The notes under the pieces are model-generated. The model worked only from the letters and a program-made list of their open reading frames with translations. It had not been told where the DNA came from and searched no databases. 64,000 bases of DNA, from assembly GCA_964384945.1 (NCBI GenBank), contig CAYLMK010000003.1, positions 186,001 through 250,000 on the forward strand. Direction: 5' to 3'. Source of the stretch: S015-6 sp964384945 (GTDB taxonomy: Bacteria > Desulfobacterota > DSWW01). This document shows positions 9,084 through 16,136 of this stretch, one piece after another. Position 1 is the stretch's first letter; the number at the start of each line of letters is the position of its first letter. The translations under genes and the position numbers were made by a program.

Positions 9084-9351
9084 GGATGACGCTTCCCTGG
9101 ATATAGCTCCCCCGCTAGGCCAGAAAGGCAACGACCTCGGCGATCTCCTCCGGCCGTCCCATACGCCTCGGCGGGACGCGTTCGAGAACCCCCTGCCGGA
9201 CGGCGTCCGGCAGTTCTTCGGTCCTATCGCTTCGAAAATGCATTCCCACCCGACAGCCTTCTCTGGCGAGCGCGACGCAGCAGGCGGCGCCGATGCCCTG
9301 CGCACCCCCTGTAACAATCGCAACCGGCGTTTCCCGGCCCTCCCGGCTCAT
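9055..9351 (-). pseudogene. fabG (3-oxoacyl-ACP reductase) remnant
   Basis: Starts like a normal SDR ketoreductase (VAIVTGGAQGIGAA, nucleotide-binding TGxxxGIG at about residue 14) and then, after about 40 residues, jumps directly to the C-terminal helix RMGRPEEIAEVVAFLA. About 140 residues, including the catalytic Ser-Tyr-Lys, are missing. A TAG at 9115-9117 follows, yet the same frame continues with RGSYIQGSVIHGKGG, matching the normal FabG ending, before a TGA at 9055-9057. So it carries an internal deletion and a nonsense codon. It directly follows the enoyl reductase stop (TGA then ATG). Confidence 0.82.
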
Positions 9352-10290
9352 TCAGGCGATTCCCTCCCCGCCGTCGACGCGAATGAGCGCTCCGTTTACC
9401 CAGGCCGCTTCCTTGGTGCATAGAAGGTAGATGACGTCCGCGACGGCCTCAGGCGTCGTCAGGCGCCTCATGGGGTTTCGCAGCCGTGCCTGGGCCATCA
9501 TATGACGGTAGCCCGGCACGGCCCTCAACGCCTTGGTGTCGGTAATGCCGGCTTGCACCACGTTGGCGCGCAATCCGAACGGCGCGTACTCCAGGGCGAT
9601 GGCCCGGGTTGTGGATTCCAGGACCGCCTTTGCAGCCGAGACGGCGGCATACCCTCGCCACGCCACGGAGTTACCCTCGCTCGTCAAGCTCAGTACCCTT
9701 GCATCATCAGCAAAGAGACCCCGATGGTGAAGATCCCGAACCCATTCAACGAGGTTCAGCCCCATCGCGTGAATCGTATGGAGAAAATCTTCCCGGTCCA
9801 ACAAATGCCGGCAATCGTATGCGGGCGGCCGCGCGAGGCTGTGCAAAGGATCGATACCTTCGGCAAAGAGCGTTTCGATCGCCTCCTGGAGCAATTCGGC
9901 AGGAACGTCGATGGCCTTCGCGAGCGCTTCCCGACTCGCCGATAAGGCAGGATCTTCCGCATGCGGAGCGAGAAGTTTGAGGCTCCCCCAAGCGATCGCA
10001 TGCAGGAGCATGAGGACCCGGCCTCTCTTCCCGAGTCGCTGCGCCAGCTCGCTCAGCACCCGCTCGCGGTTCTCCGAGTCGAGAGCGTCGAGGTTGAACG
10101 AGAGGACCTGAACACCCGTTTGCCCCAACCCGTGCATGGCGCTCTCCACGCCCTGCAAGGCGGCCCGCCTGTCGCGGTGAACAATGCAGAGATTCATCCC
10201 ATGACGAGCCAATTTCCTCGCCGTTGCCAATCCCAGACCGCCCGAACCTCCGACAATCAACGACCAGGAATCAGGATCGAACTCCCTCAT
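9352..10290 (-). CDS. SDR-family enoyl-ACP reductase (FabI/FabL-like)
   Basis: A 312-residue Rossmann reductase. Seen: LIVGGSGGLGLATA (dinucleotide loop), and Tyr214 and Lys221 in GYAAVSAAK, that is Y-x6-K, the spacing of enoyl reductases rather than the Y-x3-K of ketoreductases. It ends with the WVNGALIRVDGG typical of FabI/FabL. A large insert at about residues 105-170 is longer than in FabL. Start chosen at 10290 because AGGAGG lies 8-9 bp upstream; the in-frame ATG at 10401 adds 37 Arg-rich residues without homology. First gene of the operon. Confidence 0.78.
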   Translation of the reverse strand: MREFDPDSWSLIVGGSGGLGLATARKLARHGMNLCIVHRDRRAALQGVESAMHGLGQTGVQVLSFNLDALDSENRERVLSELAQRLGKRGRVLMLLHAIAWGSLKLLAPHAEDPALSASREALAKAIDVPAELLQEAIETLFAEGIDPLHSLARPPAYDCRHLLDREDFLHTIHAMGLNLVEWVRDLHHRGLFADDARVLSLTSEGNSVAWRGYAAVSAAKAVLESTTRAIALEYAPFGLRANVVQAGITDTKALRAVPGYRHMMAQARLRNPMRRLTTPEAVADVIYLLCTKEAAWVNGALIRVDGGEGIA

Positions 10291-10443
10291 TCCGTTCGCC
10301 TCCTCAAACCGTTTCCTTCCTGGAGAGGCAACCCCTGCCTTCCCCTCTCCAGGCCTCCCACGGCGGGTGCCGATCGGAATCCGCCGCATCCGTCGCAGCA
10401 CTCGACCCCGGCCGGAGGGGCCGCGTTCCCCGTTTCAACACCC

Positions 10444-10460
10444 ACGCATCGGGAATGCGT
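10444..10460. promoter_or_regulatory. Perfect inverted repeat in FAS operon leader
   Basis: ACGCAT, five bases CGGGA, ATGCGT. It lies about 25-40 bp downstream of the predicted sigma54 start, so it would be in the transcribed leader or act as an operator. No partner is assigned. Confidence 0.35.
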
Positions 10461-10495
10461 ATATCCCTGCTTCTGTTTGAACACTCGCACAGGAT

Positions 10496-10510
10496 TCAAA
10501 TCCCGTGCCA
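10496..10510 (-). promoter_or_regulatory. Sigma54 (-24/-12) promoter of FAS-like operon
   Basis: Minus strand reads TGGCACG-GGAT-TTGA against consensus TGGCACG-N4-TTGC: every consensus position except the last matches, with exact spacing. It points at the enoyl reductase gene 200 bp downstream, and a sigma54 activator gene lies divergently beside it. Confidence 0.7.
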
Positions 10511-10678
10511 TTCAGATTGATCCTCTTCCTTCCTCTCTCTACTATTAAATAAAGGGAGAATCGATGAATCTCTGCTGTGGCCTCATAACCCACGGGCATT
10601 TTCTGCGCCCTGCCTGGGCACGGAATGTACATCCGGACGGACTCGTCTCATCGAGAGACCAAACGAAAGGATCGCGTC

Positions 10679-12163
10679 ATGGAAAAGCAAACACGGCTCA
10701 CCCCCGAAGAAAGGGCCTTCTTCGCGCTCGTCAAGCAGGCCATCTTCGCCAATCCATTCGGCTCGGAGCGTCCGGCCATCGACGCAAAGATCGCGTCCGA
10801 TTCCACCACGGATGCGGGCGCTCACGCGATCGAACAAACCGTCGACGCGGTTGAGAGGCGACTCGGCCTGCTGCAGCAAAGTGGATGCTGGAGCATCGAG
10901 CATTTTTCGCAGGAGGACCGTTCCCTCGTCGAGGGAGCACACCTGTTTGTGTTCTTCTACCGGTTTCGCAAGAAGTTCGATCAGCACATCGCGGCACAGA
11001 CGCTTGCCGAGGACAAGCCGGTCAAACTTGAATTCGCCGGTGAGGCGGTGGCGTTCCTACAGAAAAGGGGATTCGGGGCAGACGAAATACAAAGGGCCGT
11101 AGAACTGGCGTATCAGTTCCGACGAGCCTACGGCTTTATCCGAAACAACCTGATAGGCCGCAGCCAAGCCATGCGGAGGCTCAGGCACGACCTTTGGAAC
11201 GGCATCTTCACCCATGACATCGACCTGTATCGACGATACCTGTGGAATCGCATGGAGGATTTCACCACCCTGATCCTCGGGGAGACAGGCAGCGGAAAGG
11301 GCTCCGCCGCCAACGCGATCGGTCAATCCGGATACATTCCTTTCGACTTGAAGAAACAGAGGTTCGCCGAGAGTTTTACGAACTCCTTCCTGTCGATCAA
11401 CCTGTCCCAGTTTCCGGAAACCCTGATTGAATCCGAACTCTTCGGCCACAAGAAGGGTTCCTTTACCGGCGCCGTCCAGGATCACAGGGGTGTCTTCGAA
11501 AGGTGCAGCAAGCATGGGGTCATTCTGCTGGACGAAATCGGCGAGATCGCCAGGCCCATCCAGATCAAGCTCCTCCAGGTTCTCCAAGACCGCGTTTTCT
11601 ATCCGGTGGGAAGCCGTAAACAGGAACGATTCTCCGGTCGAGTCATTGCGGCCACAAACCGACCGTTGGAAGAGCTTCGTCGAGGCGACCGATTCCGGGA
11701 TGACTTCTACTACCGTCTCTGTTCCGACATCATCACCGTCCCGAGCCTGCGGCAACGCCTTCGTGAGGAACCTGCCGAACTCGATGACCTGCTCGCGGTC
11801 ACGGTCAAACGCATGGTCGGGCAAGAAACGCCTGAATTGGTCGAGAGGGTCCGCAATGTGATTGTCAGGCAACTCGGTGCAGATTATCCCTGGTACGGAA
11901 ACGTGCGCGAACTGGAGCAATGCGTCCGCCGAGTTCTCGTCAGAGAAACCTACGAAGGCGACAAGACGCACAACGCGCCGGATCTGCAGTCACGTTTGAT
12001 GACCGGCATTGAGCTCGGCAATCTGTCCGCTCAGGATCTCATGTCCGGCTACTGCAAACTCCTCTATGAACGTTACGGAACCTATGAGGAGGTCGCCCGG
12101 CGAACCGAATTGGATCGCCGCACCGTCACAAAGCACATCCGGGAGTGGAGAGAATCCTCCTGA
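10679..12163 (+). CDS. Sigma54-dependent transcriptional activator (AAA+)
   Basis: A 494-residue enhancer-binding protein. Residues 1 to about 165 are a helical N-terminal domain I do not recognise. The AAA+ core has Walker A GETGSGKG (about 200), the sigma54-contacting loop as GSFTGA (about 259; usual form GAFTGA), Walker B VILLDEIGE (about 282) and an arginine-finger region FRDDFYYRL. The C terminus carries a helix-turn-helix (YEEVARRTELDRRTVTKHI). Start at 10679 has GAAAGGA 7 bp upstream. It is divergent from the FAS-like operon, whose promoter is of sigma54 type, so that operon is the probable target. Confidence 0.9.
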   Translation: MEKQTRLTPEERAFFALVKQAIFANPFGSERPAIDAKIASDSTTDAGAHAIEQTVDAVERRLGLLQQSGCWSIEHFSQEDRSLVEGAHLFVFFYRFRKKFDQHIAAQTLAEDKPVKLEFAGEAVAFLQKRGFGADEIQRAVELAYQFRRAYGFIRNNLIGRSQAMRRLRHDLWNGIFTHDIDLYRRYLWNRMEDFTTLILGETGSGKGSAANAIGQSGYIPFDLKKQRFAESFTNSFLSINLSQFPETLIESELFGHKKGSFTGAVQDHRGVFERCSKHGVILLDEIGEIARPIQIKLLQVLQDRVFYPVGSRKQERFSGRVIAATNRPLEELRRGDRFRDDFYYRLCSDIITVPSLRQRLREEPAELDDLLAVTVKRMVGQETPELVERVRNVIVRQLGADYPWYGNVRELEQCVRRVLVRETYEGDKTHNAPDLQSRLMTGIELGNLSAQDLMSGYCKLLYERYGTYEEVARRTELDRRTVTKHIREWRESS

Positions 12164-12204
12164 GCCGGTTCGGCCGGACGCAGACCGCGCCTCCCCCCCA
12201 TCGG

Positions 12205-13380
12205 CTAGAGTCCCAGCCGCTCTTTCATGAGGAGGATGGCCTGGTCCAGGGGCGCCGATTCCCCTCCCCTTCGGGCCTGAGCGATCTTCTCCTCCACGCG
12301 CCGGGTCGCCAGCCTCCGGGGATTCACCCCTGCCTTGCGGGCATCGGCCAGGATGGTCCTCGTGTTCGAGCCGATCAGGTCCTCGCAGGCAGAAAAGGCG
12401 TGTTCGGAACTGCCTCCAAGGAAATCGACGATCCCGAGCACGGTCCCGCCCGCGTTGGAAACGAAATCGGGTACGACGTGGATCCCCTTCTGGAAGAGCC
12501 TCTCCTCCGCCTCTTCCGTGATCGGTATGTTGGCGATGCTCGAGACCACTTTAGCGTTCACTTGCTCGACGTTCCTTCCATCGATCACGTAAGGCCTGGC
12601 CCCGGGTACGAGGATGTCCACCGGAAGGGAGAAGATCGCCTCCCTGGGCAGGTGTTCCGCCTTCTCGTACTCCGTGACGGCCCTGTCGCCGGCATCCTTC
12701 CGTTTTTCGAGCAGGAGTGCCACATCCAGCCCGTCCTCGTTCAGGATCATCCCGTCGACGGTGGAGATGGCCACCACCCGGGCCCCCGCCTCCGTGATGT
12801 ACCGGGCCACACCCCCTCCCACCTTGCCGAAGCCCTCGATGGCCACGGCGGCCCCCCGGATGTCGATCCCGGCAAACTCGCAAGCCTCCCGCGCGGCCAC
12901 CACGACACCGTAACCGGTCACGTGATTTTCGATGGGCTCCCCGTCCTTTCTCTGCGCCATCAGCCCGGTGCCCTGCGGCGGCAGGCCGGCCCCCTCAAAG
13001 ACAAAGTCCAGGTCCTCCGCCTCGGTGCCGATGTCCGCCCCAAAGGCCAATCCGGCCGGGATGAGCGGCTTGACCGCGCGGCCGAAGGACCGCATCAGGT
13101 TCTTCCTCTCTTCCCCCCGGACCCCGGGATCCGCCCAGATGCCGGATTTCGCCCCGCCGATCGGAACCCCCAGGGTCCCGAACTTGTAGGTCATGGCCCG
13201 GGCCAGTTGAAGAATCTCCTCGGTCGTGATGTCCGGGAGCATCCGGATGCCCCCGGCGGCCGTGCTTCCCAGCGCGGTGCAGTCGATCACGACAACCCCC
13301 TTCATCCCTGTCTGCGGATCGTAGACATGGACGACCTTCTCAGGGCCCAAAGCATCCGTCCTCTTCATCCATTCCGGCAT
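12205..13380 (-). CDS. Glu/Leu/Phe/Val dehydrogenase family protein
   Basis: A 391-residue NAD(P)-dependent amino-acid dehydrogenase catalysing reversible oxidative deamination. Seen: GGIRMLPDI (substrate loop), the catalytic Lys region VPIGGAKSGI, and the Rossmann motif GFGKVGGG (about residue 190). Length fits the shorter Leu/Glu dehydrogenases. The exact amino acid cannot be told. It lies downstream of the hydantoinase remnant and M20 hydrolase on the same strand, consistent with an amino-acid salvage block. Confidence 0.85.
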   Translation of the reverse strand: MPEWMKRTDALGPEKVVHVYDPQTGMKGVVVIDCTALGSTAAGGIRMLPDITTEEILQLARAMTYKFGTLGVPIGGAKSGIWADPGVRGEERKNLMRSFGRAVKPLIPAGLAFGADIGTEAEDLDFVFEGAGLPPQGTGLMAQRKDGEPIENHVTGYGVVVAAREACEFAGIDIRGAAVAIEGFGKVGGGVARYITEAGARVVAISTVDGMILNEDGLDVALLLEKRKDAGDRAVTEYEKAEHLPREAIFSLPVDILVPGARPYVIDGRNVEQVNAKVVSSIANIPITEEAEERLFQKGIHVVPDFVSNAGGTVLGIVDFLGGSSEHAFSACEDLIGSNTRTILADARKAGVNPRRLATRRVEEKIAQARRGGESAPLDQAILLMKERLGL

Positions 13381-13443
13381 CTCGATCTCCTCTGTAAGGC
13401 ATGCGCGAGAAGGATGTCCGCCTGCCCCATCGTTCGGTAGGGC

Positions 13444-13780
13444 TCACCCGCCTGCTGTCGGCGAGCACAGCCTTCCGTATCCCCGCTCGCCGACGACCTT
13501 CCCGCCGTCAACGATCTTCTTTCCCCTCACAAAGACCTTGTCCGGAACCACGGCCGTTTTCCCCTCGTAAAGGGTCCACTCGATCTTGTGCTGGTCTTCC
13601 AGCTTCACCAGCCCGGTCCACCATGTCGAGTCCCTCGGCGAGGCTGCAGTGGGCGATGTTCACCCTTGCGCCCGAATGCTTCGCGAGAAACAGGACCCTG
13701 TTGACGGCCTCGAGTTCGGTCAGGGGCGGATGACAATCGAGAAAAGCCCGTGGATCGTTGGGGATCTCCCTTCCTTTTCG
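13444..13780 (-). pseudogene. Dihydropyrimidinase/hydantoinase C-terminal remnant
   Basis: No intact frame exists, but two pieces of a D-hydantoinase-type amidohydrolase are readable. Piece one (about 13622-13775) gives DCHPPLTELEAVNRVLFLAK then HSGARVNIAHCSLAEG, the region around the family's PP-E-A-NR motif and metal-ligand His strand. Piece two, in another frame (13444-13620), gives HKIEWTLYEGKTAVVPDKVF and RGKKIVDGGKVV, the family's C-terminal barrel edge. The N terminus is absent, and an internal deletion plus frameshift joins the pieces. It sits beside an M20 hydrolase, the usual partner of hydantoinases. Confidence 0.75.
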
Positions 13781-13781
13781 C

Positions 13782-14972
13782 CTATCCCAGGGCGTTCACG
13801 GCCAACAGGGCATACACCTTGATCGCCTCGATGTACGGATCGAGCTCGAGATTTTCGTCCGGCGTGTGCGCATTCTTCGCGGTCCCCGGACCGATCATGA
13901 TCGTGGGAATCCCCTTTGCCGAGAAGAACCTTCCGTCGCACACCGCCTCGAATCCCACGAAATCCGCGGGACGGCCCAGCTCCTTCATCGTCTCCCGCGC
14001 CAGCCGGCAGATCGTCTCCTCCGGCCGGGTCTCGAAAGGAGGGGCATGCCCCAACAGAACGAGGCTCGCCTCTACCTCGGGATCCTCCCGCTTCACCGAC
14101 GCAATCACCTCTTCGATCTCCCGCGTGACGGCGTCGATCGGCTCCCCGGGCAACGTCCTGCGGTCGATCGCGACCTCGCAGGCGTCGGCCACCACATTGA
14201 AGCTCACGCCCCCCTGGATCGTTCCGATGTTCAGGGAGGCCGGGGGCAGGAATCCGGAATCCCGACGGCGCAGGGCCGGCACCAAATCGGTTTGCAGGCG
14301 GTGGAGGATCTTGACCATCTTATCGATGGCATTGACCCCGACCCACGGCGTGCTGCCGTGGGCCGTCCTGCCTTTGGTCCTCAAAACGAATACGGCGGTC
14401 CCCTTTTCCGCAATCGCAATACCGCAGTCGTTGGTGATTTCGCCGACGACCACCATGTCGGGCGCGTAGTAGCCGTGCTCCATCAGGTAGCCGGCCCCTT
14501 TCCATCCCCCCGTTTCCTCGTCGCCCACAAAACTCAGGACGAGCGATCCGCGCAACGGGACCTCCTCCACGGCCAGGGCCTTGGCAGCCATCAGCATGGC
14601 GGCCACGCCCCCCTTCATGTCGGCCACCCCCCGGCCGAACATCCGGTTCTCACGGATCACGCCCCCGAAAGGCTCCGTTTCCCAGTTCTTCACGTCTCCG
14701 ACAGGCACCGTATCCAGGTGCCCGTTGTACAGGAGCTGGGGTCGGGCTCCCGGGTTCAGGGCAATGAAGACGTTGGGGATCGTCTCTTCACAGGAGACAA
14801 TCTCGACGTTCCGCGTAAAGCTCCGCGCCTTCCTCACAACCACGTCGGCCGCCCGGCGGATGTCGCCCGGCGGGTTCACGCTCTCGGCCCTCACCAGGTC
14901 CGCCAGCAGTTCGATCGCCTCTTCTCGGGCGCCCTCGATGCGCTCGATAACCCTTCGCTTCAAGGGGTCCAT
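13782..14972 (-). CDS. M20 family metallohydrolase (ArgE/DapE/ACY1-like)
   Basis: A 396-residue di-zinc amidohydrolase/peptidase. Seen: NGHLDTVPVG (metal His and Asp), GRGVADMKGG (bridging Asp), SFVGDEETGG (catalytic Glu-Glu) and a dimerisation domain beginning at EKGTAVFVL with the RTAHGS motif. Start at 14972 is preferred over 14990 because AAGGAGG lies just upstream. It overlaps the end of ubiX by 13 bp, so it is in one operon with it. Substrate unknown; with a hydantoinase remnant next door, an N-carbamoyl or N-acyl amino acid is plausible. Confidence 0.85.
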   Translation of the reverse strand: MDPLKRRVIERIEGAREEAIELLADLVRAESVNPPGDIRRAADVVVRKARSFTRNVEIVSCEETIPNVFIALNPGARPQLLYNGHLDTVPVGDVKNWETEPFGGVIRENRMFGRGVADMKGGVAAMLMAAKALAVEEVPLRGSLVLSFVGDEETGGWKGAGYLMEHGYYAPDMVVVGEITNDCGIAIAEKGTAVFVLRTKGRTAHGSTPWVGVNAIDKMVKILHRLQTDLVPALRRRDSGFLPPASLNIGTIQGGVSFNVVADACEVAIDRRTLPGEPIDAVTREIEEVIASVKREDPEVEASLVLLGHAPPFETRPEETICRLARETMKELGRPADFVGFEAVCDGRFFSAKGIPTIMIGPGTAKNAHTPDENLELDPYIEAIKVYALLAVNALG

Positions 14973-15550
14973 GGCTTCCCTCCTTCCCACCGCTTCAACA
15001 GGTCGTGCTCGACGCCCAGGAAGTCGAGTATCTTGCCTACCGTCTGGTCGATGAGGTCATCGATGGAGGCCGGCCTGTGATAGAAGGCAGGGATCGGAGG
15101 CAGGATGTGGGCGCCCATGTCGGCAGCCTGCATCATCAGGCGCAGATGGCCCTTGTGGAGCGGTGTCTCCCGGACCACGAGCACCAGCCTGCGCCTCTCT
15201 TTGAGGGTCACGTCGGCGGCCCGCTCGATCAGGTTGCCGGCATAGGAATTGGCGACCCCGGACAGGGTCTTCATCGTGCAGGGAGCGATGATCATGCCCG
15301 CCGTCAGGAATGAGCCGCTGGCCAGGGGCGCGGCAAGATCCTCGTCGTCGTACGTGCGGCTCGCCATCGCCTCGACGTCCCGAACCCTGTAGTCCGTCTC
15401 CAGCTCGATTACCTGTTTGCCCGTCTTGGACAGGATCAGGTGCGTCTCGAACCCCTTCGCGGCGAGCATGGCGAGGCTTCGGACCCCGTAAAGCGCGCCG
15501 CTGGCCCCGGTGATCCCGACAACGATCCGCTCCGACCCGCTCTTTGTCAC
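14960..15550 (-). CDS. ubiX: UbiX-like flavin prenyltransferase
   Basis: A 196-residue flavoprotein that prenylates FMN to make the prFMN cofactor of UbiD decarboxylases. Seen: VVGITGASGALYGVR (FMN loop), the IAPCTMKTLSGVANSYAGN segment with the conserved Ser/Asn, and VVRETPLHKGHLRLM with the conserved Arg-Glu-Thr-Pro. The start overlaps the stop of the LpdD-like gene (ATGA), a strong sign of coupling. The UbiD it may serve is at 56.5 kb. Confidence 0.92.
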   Translation of the reverse strand: MTKSGSERIVVGITGASGALYGVRSLAMLAAKGFETHLILSKTGKQVIELETDYRVRDVEAMASRTYDDEDLAAPLASGSFLTAGMIIAPCTMKTLSGVANSYAGNLIERAADVTLKERRRLVLVVRETPLHKGHLRLMMQAADMGAHILPPIPAFYHRPASIDDLIDQTVGKILDFLGVEHDLLKRWEGGKPWTP

Positions 15551-15960
15551 GGTTCTCCTCCGGTGGCGGAAAAGGGGAATCCGGACCCGATCCGTTCGAC
15601 GAGGAGATCCAGGAGCATCCGGCCGTGCTCCAAGACCTTCCGTACGCCCTCCTCACTCAGGTTGTCCCAGTGGACGCCTGCTGTGACCACCACGCGGGTG
15701 TGGAAGGTGGCGGCGAGCCTCTCGGCCATCTGCTTGGCCAGCTCGTCTTCCTTGTGTCCCACGTAACAGAACACGGAGGCCGTGGCGCTCGTTCGCCGCG
15801 GGTCCCTCAGACTCGGCCGCGGCTGGGCCATGGCGACGGCTCCGATATGCGGCCTTTCTCCGCCCGCAACGGCGACAAGCAGGTCCTCGCCGATCGCCCG
15901 GACATGCGCCTCCAGGTCGTATTCGCCTTGGGCCGTCTTGATGTGGAGTTCCATGCGCAC
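15547..15960 (-). CDS. LpdD-like prenylated-flavin chaperone domain protein
   Basis: A 137-residue protein whose core, HIGAVAMAQPRPS, then SATASVFCYVGHKEDELA and VVVTAGVHWDN, matches my memory of the small LpdD/PAC-type proteins that accompany UbiX and UbiD in gallate-type decarboxylase operons. These are thought to help deliver or mature prFMN. The 4-bp overlap with ubiX supports the assignment. The call rests on recalled family features and could be checked by a profile search. Confidence 0.65.
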   Translation of the reverse strand: MRMELHIKTAQGEYDLEAHVRAIGEDLLVAVAGGERPHIGAVAMAQPRPSLRDPRRTSATASVFCYVGHKEDELAKQMAERLAATFHTRVVVTAGVHWDNLSEEGVRKVLEHGRMLLDLLVERIGSGFPFSATGGEP

Positions 15961-16136
15961 CCCGAAGGCAGTCCCTCAGACAATGTATGCAGGAGAAGGC
16001 TCGTCCGTCAAGAAAGGCCTCCCGAGCGAACGGCGCGACGTGTCGCCGCAGACAGGGGGTTTCCTTCTCGATCCCGGATTGGTAGTCTGGAATGAGCGAC
16101 TCGGGCAACCCTTGTCCGGTCGGGAGAATGTCTCGC

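Larger units (their letters stand above)
10291..10678. other. Divergent regulatory gap between FAS-like operon and sigma54 activator
   Basis: 388 bp with no gene. It holds the sigma54-type promoter at 10496-10510, a leader inverted repeat ACGCAT / ATGCGT at 10444-10460, and an ATGTACAT core in a near-palindrome (10625-10632) about 115 bp upstream of the promoter that could be an enhancer. No convincing sigma70 promoter for the activator was found. Confidence 0.5.

Noticed and set aside
9115..9117. TAG in the fabG frame as a pyrrolysine or readthrough codon
   Set aside because: The catalytic centre of the reductase is already deleted, so readthrough would not give an enzyme, and no pyrrolysine genes were seen.
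8589..9323. Longer 244-residue start for the dehydratase
   Set aside because: The extra 80 residues are the fabG remnant read in another frame; the ATG at 9083 fits FabZ length and motif position.
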